Positions 8,209 through 15,825 of a stretch of DNA of 52,693 bases are shown here, piece by piece. Under the pieces are notes generated by a model. The model saw nothing but the letters and a program-made list of their open reading frames with translations. It was not told the origin of the DNA and did not search any database. A program made the translations under genes and the position numbers. The stretch is taken from positions 1 through 52,693 of the forward strand of contig NZ_JAALEG010000036.1 of NCBI RefSeq assembly GCF_011058165.1, given 5' to 3'. Position 1 is the stretch's first letter, and every line of letters starts with the position of its first letter. Origin of the DNA: Rhodococcus aetherivorans (GTDB lineage Bacteria; Actinomycetota; Actinomycetes; Mycobacteriales; Mycobacteriaceae).

Positions 8209-8831
8209 CGCGGGAGGACGGTCAGGACCCGCACGACGTGGTCGCGGAACTCGCGCATGTAGTTGCGGAGGAAGTCCTCGGTGCCCGAGTTGTGGACGGT
8301 GCCGTCGTCCCCGAAGACCTCGGGCGTGTAATGGATGTACGCCTCGGGCGACGTCATCTGCCGCGCGTTGCAGAAGCTCAGCACGGCGCGCAGGCTCTGC
8401 TGGCCCACGGCGGTGCCGATCGCGCCGATGGAGGCGCCGATCACGGCGGCCGGGATGTGATCGAACGAGTTCTGCCCCCACGGGCGCGACGCCCAGTCGA
8501 TGGCGTTCTTCAGCGCCCCGGGAATCGACCGGTTGTACTCGGGTGAGACGAACAGCACCGCATCCACAGCGGCGATCGCGTCCTTGAGCGCGGCCCCCTC
8601 CGGCGGGTAGTTCGCGTCGTAGTCGGGGCTGTAGAGCGGCAGGTCCCGGATGGCGATCTCGACGAATTCGAGGTCGTGCGGGGCGAGCCGGATCAACGCC
8701 TTCGCGAGGATACGGTTGATCGAGGTGGACGACAGGCTGCCGACGAAGTAGCCGACCCTGTACGTCCTCTCGGTCCCTGGGTGCTCGGTCCCTGAGTGCT
8801 CGGTCCCTGGGTGCTCGGTCACGGGACGCAT
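8205..8831 (-). CDS. NADPH-dependent FMN reductase / flavodoxin-fold quinone reductase
   Basis: Flavodoxin-like FMN_red family protein of about 208 residues. The FMN phosphate loop is GSLSSTSINR (about residues 30-39) and the typical SPEYNRSIPGALKNAIDW sits in the middle. Such enzymes reduce FMN, quinones or chromate with NAD(P)H. ATG 8831 is given, but GTG 8822 is equally plausible because AAAGGA lies 8 bases before it. The N-terminus encodes a short EHPGT/EHSGT/EHPGT repeat before the fold begins, so the first 22 or so residues are probably disordered. The 3' end overlaps the convergent MFS gene by 4 bases. Confidence 0.82.
   Translation of the reverse strand: MRPVTEHPGTEHSGTEHPGTERTYRVGYFVGSLSSTSINRILAKALIRLAPHDLEFVEIAIRDLPLYSPDYDANYPPEGAALKDAIAAVDAVLFVSPEYNRSIPGALKNAIDWASRPWGQNSFDHIPAAVIGASIGAIGTAVGQQSLRAVLSFCNARQMTSPEAYIHYTPEVFGDDGTVHNSGTEDFLRNYMREFRDHVVRVLTVLPR
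8771..8815 (+). repeat. Three 15-bp tandem repeats in the reductase N-terminus
   Basis: CGGTCCCTGGGTGCT, CGGTCCCTGAGTGCT and CGGTCCCTGGGTGCT are head to tail, followed by a partial CGGTC. The unit is a multiple of 3, so copy changes keep the FMN reductase frame and change only the number of EHPGT pentapeptides. Confidence 0.85.
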
Positions 8832-8896
8832 CCTTTCCGTCGGTGCCACGGGCCGGGGCACAGCCCGCCTGCCACCTCCGACGGTCGCACACGAGC

Positions 8897-8930
8897 GGGG
8901 CGCCCGCACGGTGTTCCGTGCGGACGCCCC
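8897..8930 (-). terminator. Terminator of the pnt operon
   Basis: A GGGGCGcCCGCACGG arm pairs with CCGTGCGGaCGCCCC around a TGTT loop (15 bp with one mismatch). It starts 16 bases beyond the pntB stop in the direction of transcription. Confidence 0.75.
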
Positions 8931-8945
8931 GGTTCGTCGAACTCC

Positions 8946-10376
8946 CTACAGCGCCTTGAGTTCCTCGGTGACCTCGGAGACCATCTTCTTCGCGTCGCCG
9001 AAGAGCATGGAGGTGCGGTCGGCGGTGAACAGCGGGTTGTCGATGCCGGCGTAGCCGGAGCTCATCGAGCGCTTGAGCACGATGACCGACTTGGACTGGT
9101 CGACGTTGAGGATGGGCATGCCGTAGATCGGGCTGGACGAATCCTGCCGGGCGGCGGGGTTGGTGACGTCGTTGGCGCCGATGACGACGGTGACGTCGGT
9201 GCGGGAGAACTCGCCGTTGATGTCGTCCATCTCCTTGAGCGCCTCGTACGGCACCTCGGCCTCGGCGAGCAGGACGTTCATGTGCCCGGGCATCCGGCCG
9301 GCGACCGGGTGGATGGCGTACTTGACCTCCACGCCCTTCTCCTCGAGCAGCGCCGCCATCTCCTTGACCGCGTGCTGCGCCTGCGCCACCGCCAGCCCGT
9401 ACCCGGGCACCACGATGACCTGGTTGGCGTAGGCCATCTGGACCGCGGCATCGGAGGCGGAGGTCGCCTTGACGGTGCCGCCGGCCCCGCCCGCCACCGC
9501 ACCGGCACCGCCGTCGCCGCCGAACGAGCCGAACACGATCGCCGGGATGGACCGGTTCATCGCCTTGGCCATCAGGTTGGTCAGGATCGAACCCGACGCA
9601 CCGACGATCATGCCGGCGACGATCATCGCCTGGTTGTTCAGCGCCAGGCCGGCCGCCGCGGCCGACAGGCCGGTCAGGGCGTTGAGCAGCGAGATGACCA
9701 CCGGCATGTCGGCGCCGCCGATCGGCAGCACCACGAACAGGCCCATCAGCCCGGCCACGACGAGCAGCGCGACGATCCACACCGCCGAGGTCGGATCGTT
9801 CGCCGGGTCGGCCGCGAGTCCGATGTACACCGCGAGCGCGATCGCCGCGAGCGCGAGCACGATGTTCGCCAGCTGGAAGGCCTTGGCCGCGCCGACGAGG
9901 CGGCGCTCGAGGTTCTTGTTCAGCAGCTCCTGCAGCTTGGCGAACGCCACCAGCGAACCCCAGAACGACACCGATCCGATGATCGCGGCGAACAGCGAGC
10001 CGACCACCACGGGCACCGTCGGTTCCTCGGCGAGGGTGGTGAAGCCGTCCGAGTCGAGGAACTCCGCCCACGCGATCAGCGCGACGGTGCCGCCACCGAC
10101 GCCGTTGAACAGCGCCACCAGCTGCGGCATCGCCGTCATCTTCGTGCGCAGCGCCGGCGGGACGCCCAGGACGACACCGACGACCAGGCCGGCGACGATC
10201 CAGCTCCAGTTGTCGGTGTCGCGGATGTCGATCAGCACGGCGAGCACCGCCACGGCCATGCCGACCGCGGCGATGTAGTTGCCGCGGACCGCGGTCTTCG
10301 GGCCGGTCAGGCCCATCAGACCGTAGATGAACATCGCGAACGCGACGATGTACAGGACGGAGACGAGGTAGCTCAT
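8946..10376 (-). CDS. pntB: NAD(P) transhydrogenase subunit beta
   Basis: Beta subunit (476 residues) of the proton-translocating transhydrogenase, which uses the proton gradient to make NADPH from NADH and NADP+. The N-terminal half is membrane domain II with about eight to nine helices (e.g. NYIAAVGMAVAVLAVLIDI). A Gly/Ala-rich linker (GGDGGAGAVAGGAGG) leads to the C-terminal NADP-binding domain III (VPGYGLAVAQAQHAVKEM; GANDVTNPAA; ADRTSMLFGDAKKMVSE). ATG 10376 overlaps the preceding stop (ATGA). Confidence 0.95.
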   Translation of the reverse strand: MSYLVSVLYIVAFAMFIYGLMGLTGPKTAVRGNYIAAVGMAVAVLAVLIDIRDTDNWSWIVAGLVVGVVLGVPPALRTKMTAMPQLVALFNGVGGGTVALIAWAEFLDSDGFTTLAEEPTVPVVVGSLFAAIIGSVSFWGSLVAFAKLQELLNKNLERRLVGAAKAFQLANIVLALAAIALAVYIGLAADPANDPTSAVWIVALLVVAGLMGLFVVLPIGGADMPVVISLLNALTGLSAAAAGLALNNQAMIVAGMIVGASGSILTNLMAKAMNRSIPAIVFGSFGGDGGAGAVAGGAGGTVKATSASDAAVQMAYANQVIVVPGYGLAVAQAQHAVKEMAALLEEKGVEVKYAIHPVAGRMPGHMNVLLAEAEVPYEALKEMDDINGEFSRTDVTVVIGANDVTNPAARQDSSSPIYGMPILNVDQSKSVIVLKRSMSSGYAGIDNPLFTADRTSMLFGDAKKMVSEVTEELKAL

Positions 10377-10717
10377 TTCGCGTCGGCTCCCTTCTGCTCC
10401 GCCGGGGCGGCCGACACCGGCACCCGCTTCTTGGGCTTGAACATCGCGAGCATGCGGTCGGTGACGACGAAGCCACCGACGACGTTCAGCGTGCCGAACA
10501 CCAGCGCGACGAACAGGATGACCTTGATGCTCCACGGCGCGCCGGCCGGCAGGTGGCCGAACACCACCAGCGCACCGAGCACCACGATGCCGTGGATGGC
10601 GTTGGTGCCCGACATCAGCGGGGTGTGCAAGGTGTTGGGCACCTTCGAGATCACGGCGAAGCCCACGAACCCGGCCAGGACCAGGATCGCGATGTTCGCC
10701 AACAGTTCGGTATACAT
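10373..10717 (-). CDS. pntAb: NAD(P) transhydrogenase subunit alpha 2 (membrane part)
   Basis: 114-residue small subunit carrying the membrane helices that in E. coli form the C-terminal part of PntA. Three hydrophobic segments are visible (ELLANIAILVLAGFVGFAVI, GIVVLGALVVFG, VILFVALVFGTLNVVGGFVV). The tail is hydrophilic. Its ATG directly abuts the pntAa stop (TAG-ATG) and its stop overlaps pntB, so all three subunits should be made together. The three-gene arrangement is the one found in Rhodospirillum and mycobacteria. Confidence 0.93.
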   Translation of the reverse strand: MYTELLANIAILVLAGFVGFAVISKVPNTLHTPLMSGTNAIHGIVVLGALVVFGHLPAGAPWSIKVILFVALVFGTLNVVGGFVVTDRMLAMFKPKKRVPVSAAPAEQKGADAK

Positions 10718-11845
10718 CTAGACGTTCTCCTTCGAGCGGGTCACGCACGCGCCGTCGAGGATCTCGTCCGAGAAGTCCGGCGCCAGGGCACCGGACTCGT
10801 CGAGCATCAGCTCGAGCAGGGCCACGACGTTCTTCGAATACAGCTGCGAGGCGTGCTCGGGCATGGTCGCGGGCAGATTCAGCGGCGAGCAGATGGTCAC
10901 GCCGTGCTTGACCACCGTGCGTCCGGGTTCGGTCAGCTCGCAGTTGCCGCCGGTCTCGCCGGCCAGATCCACCACCACCGAGCCGGGCTTCATGCCCTCC
11001 ACGGCGGCGGCGGTCACCAGCCGCGGCGCGGGCCGGCCCGGCACCAGCGCGGTGGTGATCACCACGTCGAAGCCCTTGATGGCCTCCTCGAGCGCCGCCT
11101 GCTGCTGCGCACGCTCGTCGGCGGTGAGTTCGCGGGCGTAGCCGCCCTCACCGGCGGCGTCGATGCCCAGATCGAGCCACTGCGCACCGACCGACCGCAC
11201 CTGGTCGGCGACCTCCGGACGCACGTCGTAGCCGGTGGCGCGCCCGCCCAGGCGCTTGGCCGTGGCCAGCGCCTGCAACCCGGCCACCCCCACACCGAGC
11301 ACCAGCACCGTCGCCGGCTTGACCGTGCCCGCGGCGGTGGTGAGCATCGGGAAGAACCGCGTCGACTCCGACGCGGCGACCAGCACCGACTTGTACCCGG
11401 CGACGTTCGCCTGCGACGACAGCGCGTCCATCACCTGCGCCCGGGAGATCCGCGGGATCGACTCGACGGCGAACGCCTGCACCCCGGCCGCGGCCAGCGC
11501 CCCGATCTGGTTCTGCGCGTTGCGCGGGGCGAGGAACCCGATCAGCGCCTGCCCCGACCGCATCCGGGCGACCTCCGCATCCGACGGCGGCGCCACCTTG
11601 AGCACCACATCCGCCGACCACGCATCCCCGATCCGCGCACCGGCCTCGACGTAGGCCTCGTCCGGGATCAGCGCACCGAGCCCGGCCCCGGACTCGACGA
11701 CCACGTCGAGCCCCTTCTTGATCAACGACGGGACGATCATCGGCACCAGCGCGACCCGCCGCTCGCCGTCGTTGGTTTCCCGAACGACGCCGACGGTGGG
11801 TCGCGCTGTCACCGCACGTCCCGTACCCATATCCTCGGTTTCCAA
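10718..11845 (-). CDS. pntAa: NAD(P) transhydrogenase subunit alpha 1 (NAD-binding)
   Basis: 375-residue NAD(H)-binding domain I, related to alanine dehydrogenase. It shows VGVVRETNDGERRVALVP near the N-terminus, the Rossmann loop VLVLGVGVAGLQALATAKRL in the middle and VVVDLAGETGGNCELTEPG after it. Start: the first codon is TTG at 11845 with AGGAG 9 bases upstream. An ATG 15 bases inside (11830) has a worse-spaced SD. First gene of the pnt operon, divergent from the DUF488 gene, with a CRP-type site in the shared upstream region. Confidence 0.92.
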   Translation of the reverse strand: METEDMGTGRAVTARPTVGVVRETNDGERRVALVPMIVPSLIKKGLDVVVESGAGLGALIPDEAYVEAGARIGDAWSADVVLKVAPPSDAEVARMRSGQALIGFLAPRNAQNQIGALAAAGVQAFAVESIPRISRAQVMDALSSQANVAGYKSVLVAASESTRFFPMLTTAAGTVKPATVLVLGVGVAGLQALATAKRLGGRATGYDVRPEVADQVRSVGAQWLDLGIDAAGEGGYARELTADERAQQQAALEEAIKGFDVVITTALVPGRPAPRLVTAAAVEGMKPGSVVVDLAGETGGNCELTEPGRTVVKHGVTICSPLNLPATMPEHASQLYSKNVVALLELMLDESGALAPDFSDEILDGACVTRSKENV

Positions 11846-12029
11846 AGTTTTCGACTCCTGCGTTGAATCGGCACCTCACCGCGATGAGCGGCGGGTCATG
11901 TGCGACGAGCGGCCGACTCGGGCCGTGCACGATGGGCGATGAGCCTAGTCAGACGTACCCCGCCCCCGACAGCGGCGCAACCGCTGGGTTTCGTCTGAAT
12001 CGAGTCCGAACAGTCGAACGATGCCAGAA

Positions 12030-12045
12030 TGTGAGGTAGTTCACT
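12030..12045. promoter_or_regulatory. CRP/GlxR-type binding site
   Basis: TGTGAGGTAGTTCACT matches the GlxR/CRP consensus TGTGA-N6-TCACA at 9 of 10 fixed positions, with the TA centre typical of GlxR sites. It lies in the 244-bp gap between pntAa and the DUF488 gene, 45 bases before the DUF488 ATG and about 185 before the pntAa start. A wider imperfect palindrome (AGAAT to ATTCT) surrounds it. The site is seen directly; which gene it serves is inference. Confidence 0.5.
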
Positions 12046-12089
12046 TCACAATTCTGCCGTATCCGCGGTGAGGGAGGAGGGGCGAGTCC

Positions 12090-12455
12090 ATGGCACGTCG
12101 CAGCGTCGTCGTCGAGCGCGTGTACGACCATCCGGGAGACGAGGAGGCGTTCCGGGTGTTCGTCGACCGGCTGTGGCCGCGGGGGCTGCGCAAGGACGCG
12201 TTCCATCACGACGACTGGGCCAAGGACCTGGCGCCGTCGACCGGGCTGCGCAAGTGGTACTCGCACGACGCCTCGCAGTTCGCCGAGTTCCGCGACCGGT
12301 ACCTCGCCGAACTGGACGGCCCGGACGCGCGTGCAGCCCTGGCGCGCCTCGACGACTTGGCCGACGGCCGGTCCGTCGTCCTGCTCACCGCCACCCGGGA
12401 CCTCGAGCACAGTGGCGCCGCCGTCCTCGCGGAGCGGATGCGGGGTGCGCGGTGA
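12090..12455 (+). CDS. DUF488 (YeaO-like) family protein
   Basis: 121-residue cytoplasmic protein of the DUF488 family. Family marks are VERVYDHPGDEEAFRVFVDR LWPRGL near the N-terminus, then WAKDLAPSTGLRKWYSHD, and LLTATRDLEHSGAAVLAERM at the C-terminus. No biochemical function is established for the family. ATG 12090 has GGAGGAGGGG 7 bases upstream. It overlaps the zinc-ribbon gene by 4 bases (GTGA), opening a run of closely packed small genes. Confidence 0.82.
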   Translation: MARRSVVVERVYDHPGDEEAFRVFVDRLWPRGLRKDAFHHDDWAKDLAPSTGLRKWYSHDASQFAEFRDRYLAELDGPDARAALARLDDLADGRSVVLLTATRDLEHSGAAVLAERMRGAR

Positions 12456-12622
12456 ACGACGTGCCCGCCGCCGGCGGCGACCCCGTGTGCTGGATGCACC
12501 GGGTCTGCCCCGACTGCGGCTTCTTCCTCGAGGAACCGGAGGCCCCGTGCCCACGGTGCGGCGCCGTCCTCCGGCACGACGAGGAGAGTACGGACGAGTC
12601 CGGCCCCGGCCCCCTACCCTGA
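12452..12622 (+). CDS. Small zinc-ribbon protein
   Basis: 56-residue protein with two CxxC knuckles: CPDCG near residue 19 and CPRCG near 34, the classic four-Cys zinc ribbon. An acidic tail follows (RHDEESTDESG). GTG 12452 overlaps the DUF488 stop. The role is unknown; translational coupling to DUF488 suggests a shared function. Confidence 0.65.
   Translation: MNDVPAAGGDPVCWMHRVCPDCGFFLEEPEAPCPRCGAVLRHDEESTDESGPGPLP
12615..12620 (+). promoter_or_regulatory. -10-like element (TACCCT) for leaderless sirtuin mRNA
   Basis: TACCCT inside the end of the zinc-ribbon gene ends 6 bases before the sirtuin ATG at 12627. The spacing would put the transcript start on the ATG itself. No Shine-Dalgarno is seen. 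Confidence 0.35.
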
Positions 12623-12626
12623 CCCG

Positions 12627-13397
12627 ATGCCCACTCCCCCCGCGCGGATCCTCGATCTGGCCCGGCCCGCACGACGGGTCGCCGTGCTCACGGGCGCCGG
12701 AATGTCCGCCGAAAGCGGCGTGCCGACGTTCCGCGACGCGCAGACCGGCCTGTGGGAGCACTTCGACCCGGCCGATCTGGCGACACCGGAGGCGTGGGAC
12801 CGCGATCCCGCGTCGGTGTGGGCCTGGTACCAGTGGCGCGTGGCCCTGGTCCGACGAGTGCAGCCGAACGCCGGGCATCGGGCGCTGGCCCGCTGGGGGC
12901 GCACCGTGGACCTGTCGATCGTCACGCAGAACGTCGACGACCTGCACGAGCGGGCCGGCAGCCCCGTGCTCTCGCATCTGCACGGCAGCCTGTTCTCGCC
13001 GCGGTGCGCCGAGTGCGGCACCCCCGCCGACCTGCCCGAGGCCCCCACCGAGCCGGTCGCCCGTCTCGATCCACCGGCCTGCGGCGCGTGCGGCGGCGAC
13101 GTGCGGCCCGGGGTGGTGTGGTTCGGCGAGCCGCTGCCGGCCGGACCGTGGGAGGCGGCCACCGCCTCCGTGCTGACCGCCGACGTGGTGTTCGTGGTCG
13201 GCACGTCGGGGATCGTCTATCCGGCCGCCGGCCTGCCCTCGCTGGCCCGCCGGCACGGTATCCCCGTCGTCGAGGTCAACCCCGAGCAGACCGACCTGTC
13301 CGACCGGGTGGACGAGGTGTGGCGCACCACCGCCGCGGTGGGCCTGCCGCAACTCGTCGCAGCGGTCGCCGCGGAGCAGACGCCCCGCCTACAGTGA
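12627..13397 (+). CDS. cobB: NAD-dependent protein deacylase, class III sirtuin
   Basis: Sir2-family enzyme of 256 residues that removes acyl groups from lysine using NAD+. Visible: GAGMSAESGVPTFRD (residues 24-38), TQNVDDLHERAG (100-111), catalytic His119 in HLHG, and zinc Cys at 127 and 130 with a second pair in CGACGGD. The substrate pocket has Y68 and R71 (YQWR), the Tyr/Arg pair of SIRT5 and E. coli CobB. Class III members with this pair favour succinyl- and malonyl-lysine. It lies among small genes with possible own promoter (TACCCT) and ends 4 bases before the HIT gene start. Confidence 0.9.
   Translation: MPTPPARILDLARPARRVAVLTGAGMSAESGVPTFRDAQTGLWEHFDPADLATPEAWDRDPASVWAWYQWRVALVRRVQPNAGHRALARWGRTVDLSIVTQNVDDLHERAGSPVLSHLHGSLFSPRCAECGTPADLPEAPTEPVARLDPPACGACGGDVRPGVVWFGEPLPAGPWEAATASVLTADVVFVVGTSGIVYPAAGLPSLARRHGIPVVEVNPEQTDLSDRVDEVWRTTAAVGLPQLVAAVAAEQTPRLQ
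13390..13395 (+). promoter_or_regulatory. -10-like element (TACAGT) for leaderless HIT mRNA
   Basis: TACAGT ends 6 bases before the GTG at 13402 and overlaps the sirtuin stop region. The identical hexamer and spacing precede the MarR gene at 42391. Confidence 0.35.
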
Positions 13398-13401
13398 GCG
13401 G

Positions 13402-13842
13402 GTGAGCTCCTGTGTGTTCTGCGCCATAGTCCGCGGCGACGCTCCCGCCGTGCGGGTGTACGAGGACGACGACGTGGTGGCCTTCCTCGACATCCGGCCG
13501 ATCGCCCGCGGGCACACGCTGGTGGTGCCGCGGGTCCACGCGCCCCGGCTCGACGACCTCGATCCCGAGCACGGCGCCGCGCTGTTCCGGGCCGGGCAGC
13601 GCATCGCCCGGGGCGTGCAACGCTCGGATTTCGCCGCGGACGGCGCCAACCTGGTGTTCAACGACGGCCGGTCCGCCTTCCAGACCGTCTTCCACGCGCA
13701 TCTGCACGTGCTGCCGCGGTGGCGCGGCGACAAGCTGCGCCTCGCGGCGGGACTGCTGCGGCGCCGGCCCCACGACCCGGAGGCCACCGGTGCGGCGATC
13801 CGCGCCGGCCTGGCCCGTCTCGAAGCGGAGGACGCACTGTGA
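13402..13842 (+). CDS. HIT family protein (nucleotide hydrolase/transferase)
   Basis: 146-residue histidine-triad protein. It starts with CVFCAIVRGDAPAVRVYEDD, typical of HIT proteins with an N-terminal CxxC. The triad is HAHLHVLP near residue 97, preceded by NLVFNDGRSAFQ. HIT enzymes cleave nucleotide phosphoramidates or dinucleoside polyphosphates. GTG 13402 follows the sirtuin stop by 4 bases; the stop overlaps the next gene as GTGA. Confidence 0.88.
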   Translation: MSSCVFCAIVRGDAPAVRVYEDDDVVAFLDIRPIARGHTLVVPRVHAPRLDDLDPEHGAALFRAGQRIARGVQRSDFAADGANLVFNDGRSAFQTVFHAHLHVLPRWRGDKLRLAAGLLRRRPHDPEATGAAIRAGLARLEAEDAL

Positions 13843-14723
13843 CACACGGAAAGACACACGGAAACACCACGACCGGCGGCACCACCGGGCCGGACACGGA
13901 CGCCGCGCCGGAGTTCCCGGTCGAGCCGATCCGCGCGCTGCTGCTCGAGCAGTTCGGGGTCATCGACGAACTGCTCGCCGACGTACACGGGGACACCTGG
14001 TACACGCCCACCTCGCTGCCCGGGTGGACGGTCAAGGACATCACGGCACACCTGATCGGGACCGAGTCGATGCTCGCCGGTATCGAGGCGCCGCACGTCG
14101 AGATCGACGTGCACGCCCTCGGCCACGTCCGCAACGAGATCGGCGCCTTCAACGAACGGTGGATCGAGTCCCTCCGCGGCACGCCCGGCGACGAGGTGCT
14201 CGCGCGGTACCGGGAGATCGTCGCGCGCCGGCGGGAGCAACTCGGGGCCATGACCCAGAAGGACTTCGACGAACCGGCGATGACCCCGGTGGGGCAGGCC
14301 ACCTACGGCCGTTTCATGCGCATCCGCGTCTTCGACTGCTGGATGCACGAACTCGACCTCCGCGACGCGCTCGGCGTGCCCGGCGACGAGGGCGGCGCGC
14401 GGGCCGAGCTCGCAGCCGCGGAGATCTTCGGGGCGCTCGCGTACGTCGTCGGCAAGCGCGGCAAGGCTCCCGACGGGGCGCGGATCACGTTCGAGCTGAG
14501 CGGCCCGCTGGCCCGCACCCTCCACGTCGAGGTGGACGGCCGGGCCGCGGTGGTGCCGGCCCTGTCCGGTCCGGCGACGAGCACCGTAGCTATGGATTCG
14601 CGGCTGTTCGTGCGGCTCGCCGGCGGCCGCACGCACGCGTTCGACCGTCTCGACGAGATCACCCTCGGCGGCGACACGACGGTGGGCCGGCGGATCGTCG
14701 ACCACCTCGCCTTCACGATCTGA
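13839..14723 (+). CDS. Maleylpyruvate isomerase-family protein (mycothiol-dependent type)
   Basis: 294-residue protein with the DinB-like four-helix MDMPI domain: LPGWTVKDITAHLIGTESM near residues 63-81 and GRFMRIRVFDCWMHELDLRD near 157-176. The Glu and His residues in these segments are the usual metal ligands. A C-terminal SCP2-like beta domain follows (ITFELSGPLARTLHVEVDG). Family members act with mycothiol; the substrate here is unknown. The first 25 residues are Thr/Gly-rich and start with two near-copies of THGK/THGN. GTG 13839 overlaps the HIT stop. Confidence 0.82.
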   Translation: MTHGKTHGNTTTGGTTGPDTDAAPEFPVEPIRALLLEQFGVIDELLADVHGDTWYTPTSLPGWTVKDITAHLIGTESMLAGIEAPHVEIDVHALGHVRNEIGAFNERWIESLRGTPGDEVLARYREIVARRREQLGAMTQKDFDEPAMTPVGQATYGRFMRIRVFDCWMHELDLRDALGVPGDEGGARAELAAAEIFGALAYVVGKRGKAPDGARITFELSGPLARTLHVEVDGRAAVVPALSGPATSTVAMDSRLFVRLAGGRTHAFDRLDEITLGGDTTVGRRIVDHLAFTI

Positions 14724-14734
14724 TCGGCGGCTTC

Positions 14735-15358
14735 GTGCGGCTGTTCCTGTCGTCGTACCGGTTCGGCACGGATCCCGGGTTGCTCCTCGGAGTCACGCGG
14801 GGGCCGTGCCCGATCGCGGTGATCGCGAACGCGGCCGACGCATGGCCGTCCCGGGCCCGGGACTCGGCGGTGGCGAGCGAGCTGGCGCCGCTGCGTGCGC
14901 TCGGATACGAACCCACCGAGGTGGATCTGCGGGACCATGCCGGCGCCCCCGACGGCCTGCGGGCGGCGCTGTCCCCGTTCGGAGCGTTGTGGGTGCGCGG
15001 CGGCAACACGTTCGTGCTGCGCGCGCGGCTCGCCCTGTGCGGGGGCGACGAGATCCTCACGGACCTGGTCCGTTCCGGTGGGCTGGCCTACGCTGGATAC
15101 AGCGCAGGGGCGTGCCTTGTGACGCCGTCCCTGCGCGGTCTCGAATTCTCCGACGATCCCGGCGAGGTCGACGCGGTCTGCGGGGTCCCGGCCCGCTGGG
15201 ACGGTCTCGGGTGGGTGGACTACGCGATCGTCCCGCACGCCGGGGACTCGCCCCTCGCCGACGCGGGCGTCGCGCGGACGCTGGACTTCCTCACTCGCGA
15301 GCGGCTGCCGTTCCGGGCACTCGGCGACGACGAGGTGATCGTCGTGGACGAGTCCTGA
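14735..15358 (+). CDS. Peptidase E / S51-like glutamine amidotransferase-fold protein
   Basis: 207-residue class I glutamine amidotransferase-like protein of the peptidase E (S51, alpha-aspartyl dipeptidase) type. The nucleophile elbow is GYSAGACL (about residues 124-131), preceded by LWVRGGNTFVLRARL, the family's GGNT signature. IVPHAG occurs later and may carry the His. GTG 14735 is 11 bases after the previous stop and gives the standard VRLFLSSYRFG start. Peptidase activity on Asp-X dipeptides is the family expectation. Confidence 0.78.
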   Translation: MRLFLSSYRFGTDPGLLLGVTRGPCPIAVIANAADAWPSRARDSAVASELAPLRALGYEPTEVDLRDHAGAPDGLRAALSPFGALWVRGGNTFVLRARLALCGGDEILTDLVRSGGLAYAGYSAGACLVTPSLRGLEFSDDPGEVDAVCGVPARWDGLGWVDYAIVPHAGDSPLADAGVARTLDFLTRERLPFRALGDDEVIVVDES

Positions 15359-15379
15359 GGCCCCGTGGCGGTGCCGTGG

Positions 15380-15697
15380 TCACGGCCCGTTGCTCGCGCG
15401 GACGAACGGCGCGAACCGGTCGAGGGAGACCCAGGCCGTGCGGCATCGGCGGGCGGTGACCTCGTCGGCCCGCGCGAGCAGGATGTCGAGAAGTTCCCGG
15501 GGATTGTCCCGCCAGCGCAGGGCGAGGTGCCGTTCCTCCTCGTCCGACAGCGCCGCGAACCTGCTCGCCGCGGCGGCCCAGTCCGCCACGTCCCCGTGAT
15601 GAAGGCGCTCCAGCGCGTTGTAATCGACTCGCCGCGAAAGGAATTCGTCGGACAACGCGCGGACGAGTTTCGCGTCCGTCAGCGCGGATGCGGTCAT
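15380..15697 (-). CDS. Small hypothetical protein with ideal ribosome-binding site
   Basis: 105-residue, mostly helical, charged soluble protein. It is not recognised. It contains HHGDVADWAAAASRFAAL and DNPRELLDILLARADEVTA, a pattern of short amphipathic helices with no known catalytic motif. AAGGAGGT, the perfect anti-SD complement, sits 5 bases before the ATG at 15697, so the start is secure and translation is expected to be strong. It converges on the S51-like gene with 21 bases between the stops. Confidence 0.65.
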   Translation of the reverse strand: MTASALTDAKLVRALSDEFLSRRVDYNALERLHHGDVADWAAAASRFAALSDEEERHLALRWRDNPRELLDILLARADEVTARRCRTAWVSLDRFAPFVRASNGP

Positions 15698-15812
15698 ACG
15701 GCACCTCCTTCGAACGACCGTTGACGTTAGTGACCTGCGACAACCACCCGATCGCGCAGCCGGAACGATTCGATAACAGAGTGACTGGTGAGACTGATGT
15801 GACTTCCGCTGT

Positions 15813-15818
15813 TAGGAT
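15813..15818 (+). promoter_or_regulatory. -10-like element (TAGGAT) before the 15826 gene
   Basis: TAGGAT ends 7 bases before GTG 15826. It could be a -10 for a leaderless message, or its AGGA (15814-15817) could act as an SD 8 bases from the GTG. Confidence 0.3.
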
Positions 15819-15825
15819 CCGTACG

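Noticed and set aside
6028-10476. 1,482-codon open frame on the minus strand across bkdC, MFS, FMN reductase and pntB
   Set aside because: Its translation is Arg/Gly/His/Asp-rich without any family pattern. It results from the absence of AT-rich stops antisense to and out of frame with GC-rich genes.
15781-15825. Upstream GTG start for the 15826 gene
   Set aside because: In frame, but no SD or -10-like element is placed for it; 15826 has both AGGA and TAGGAT.
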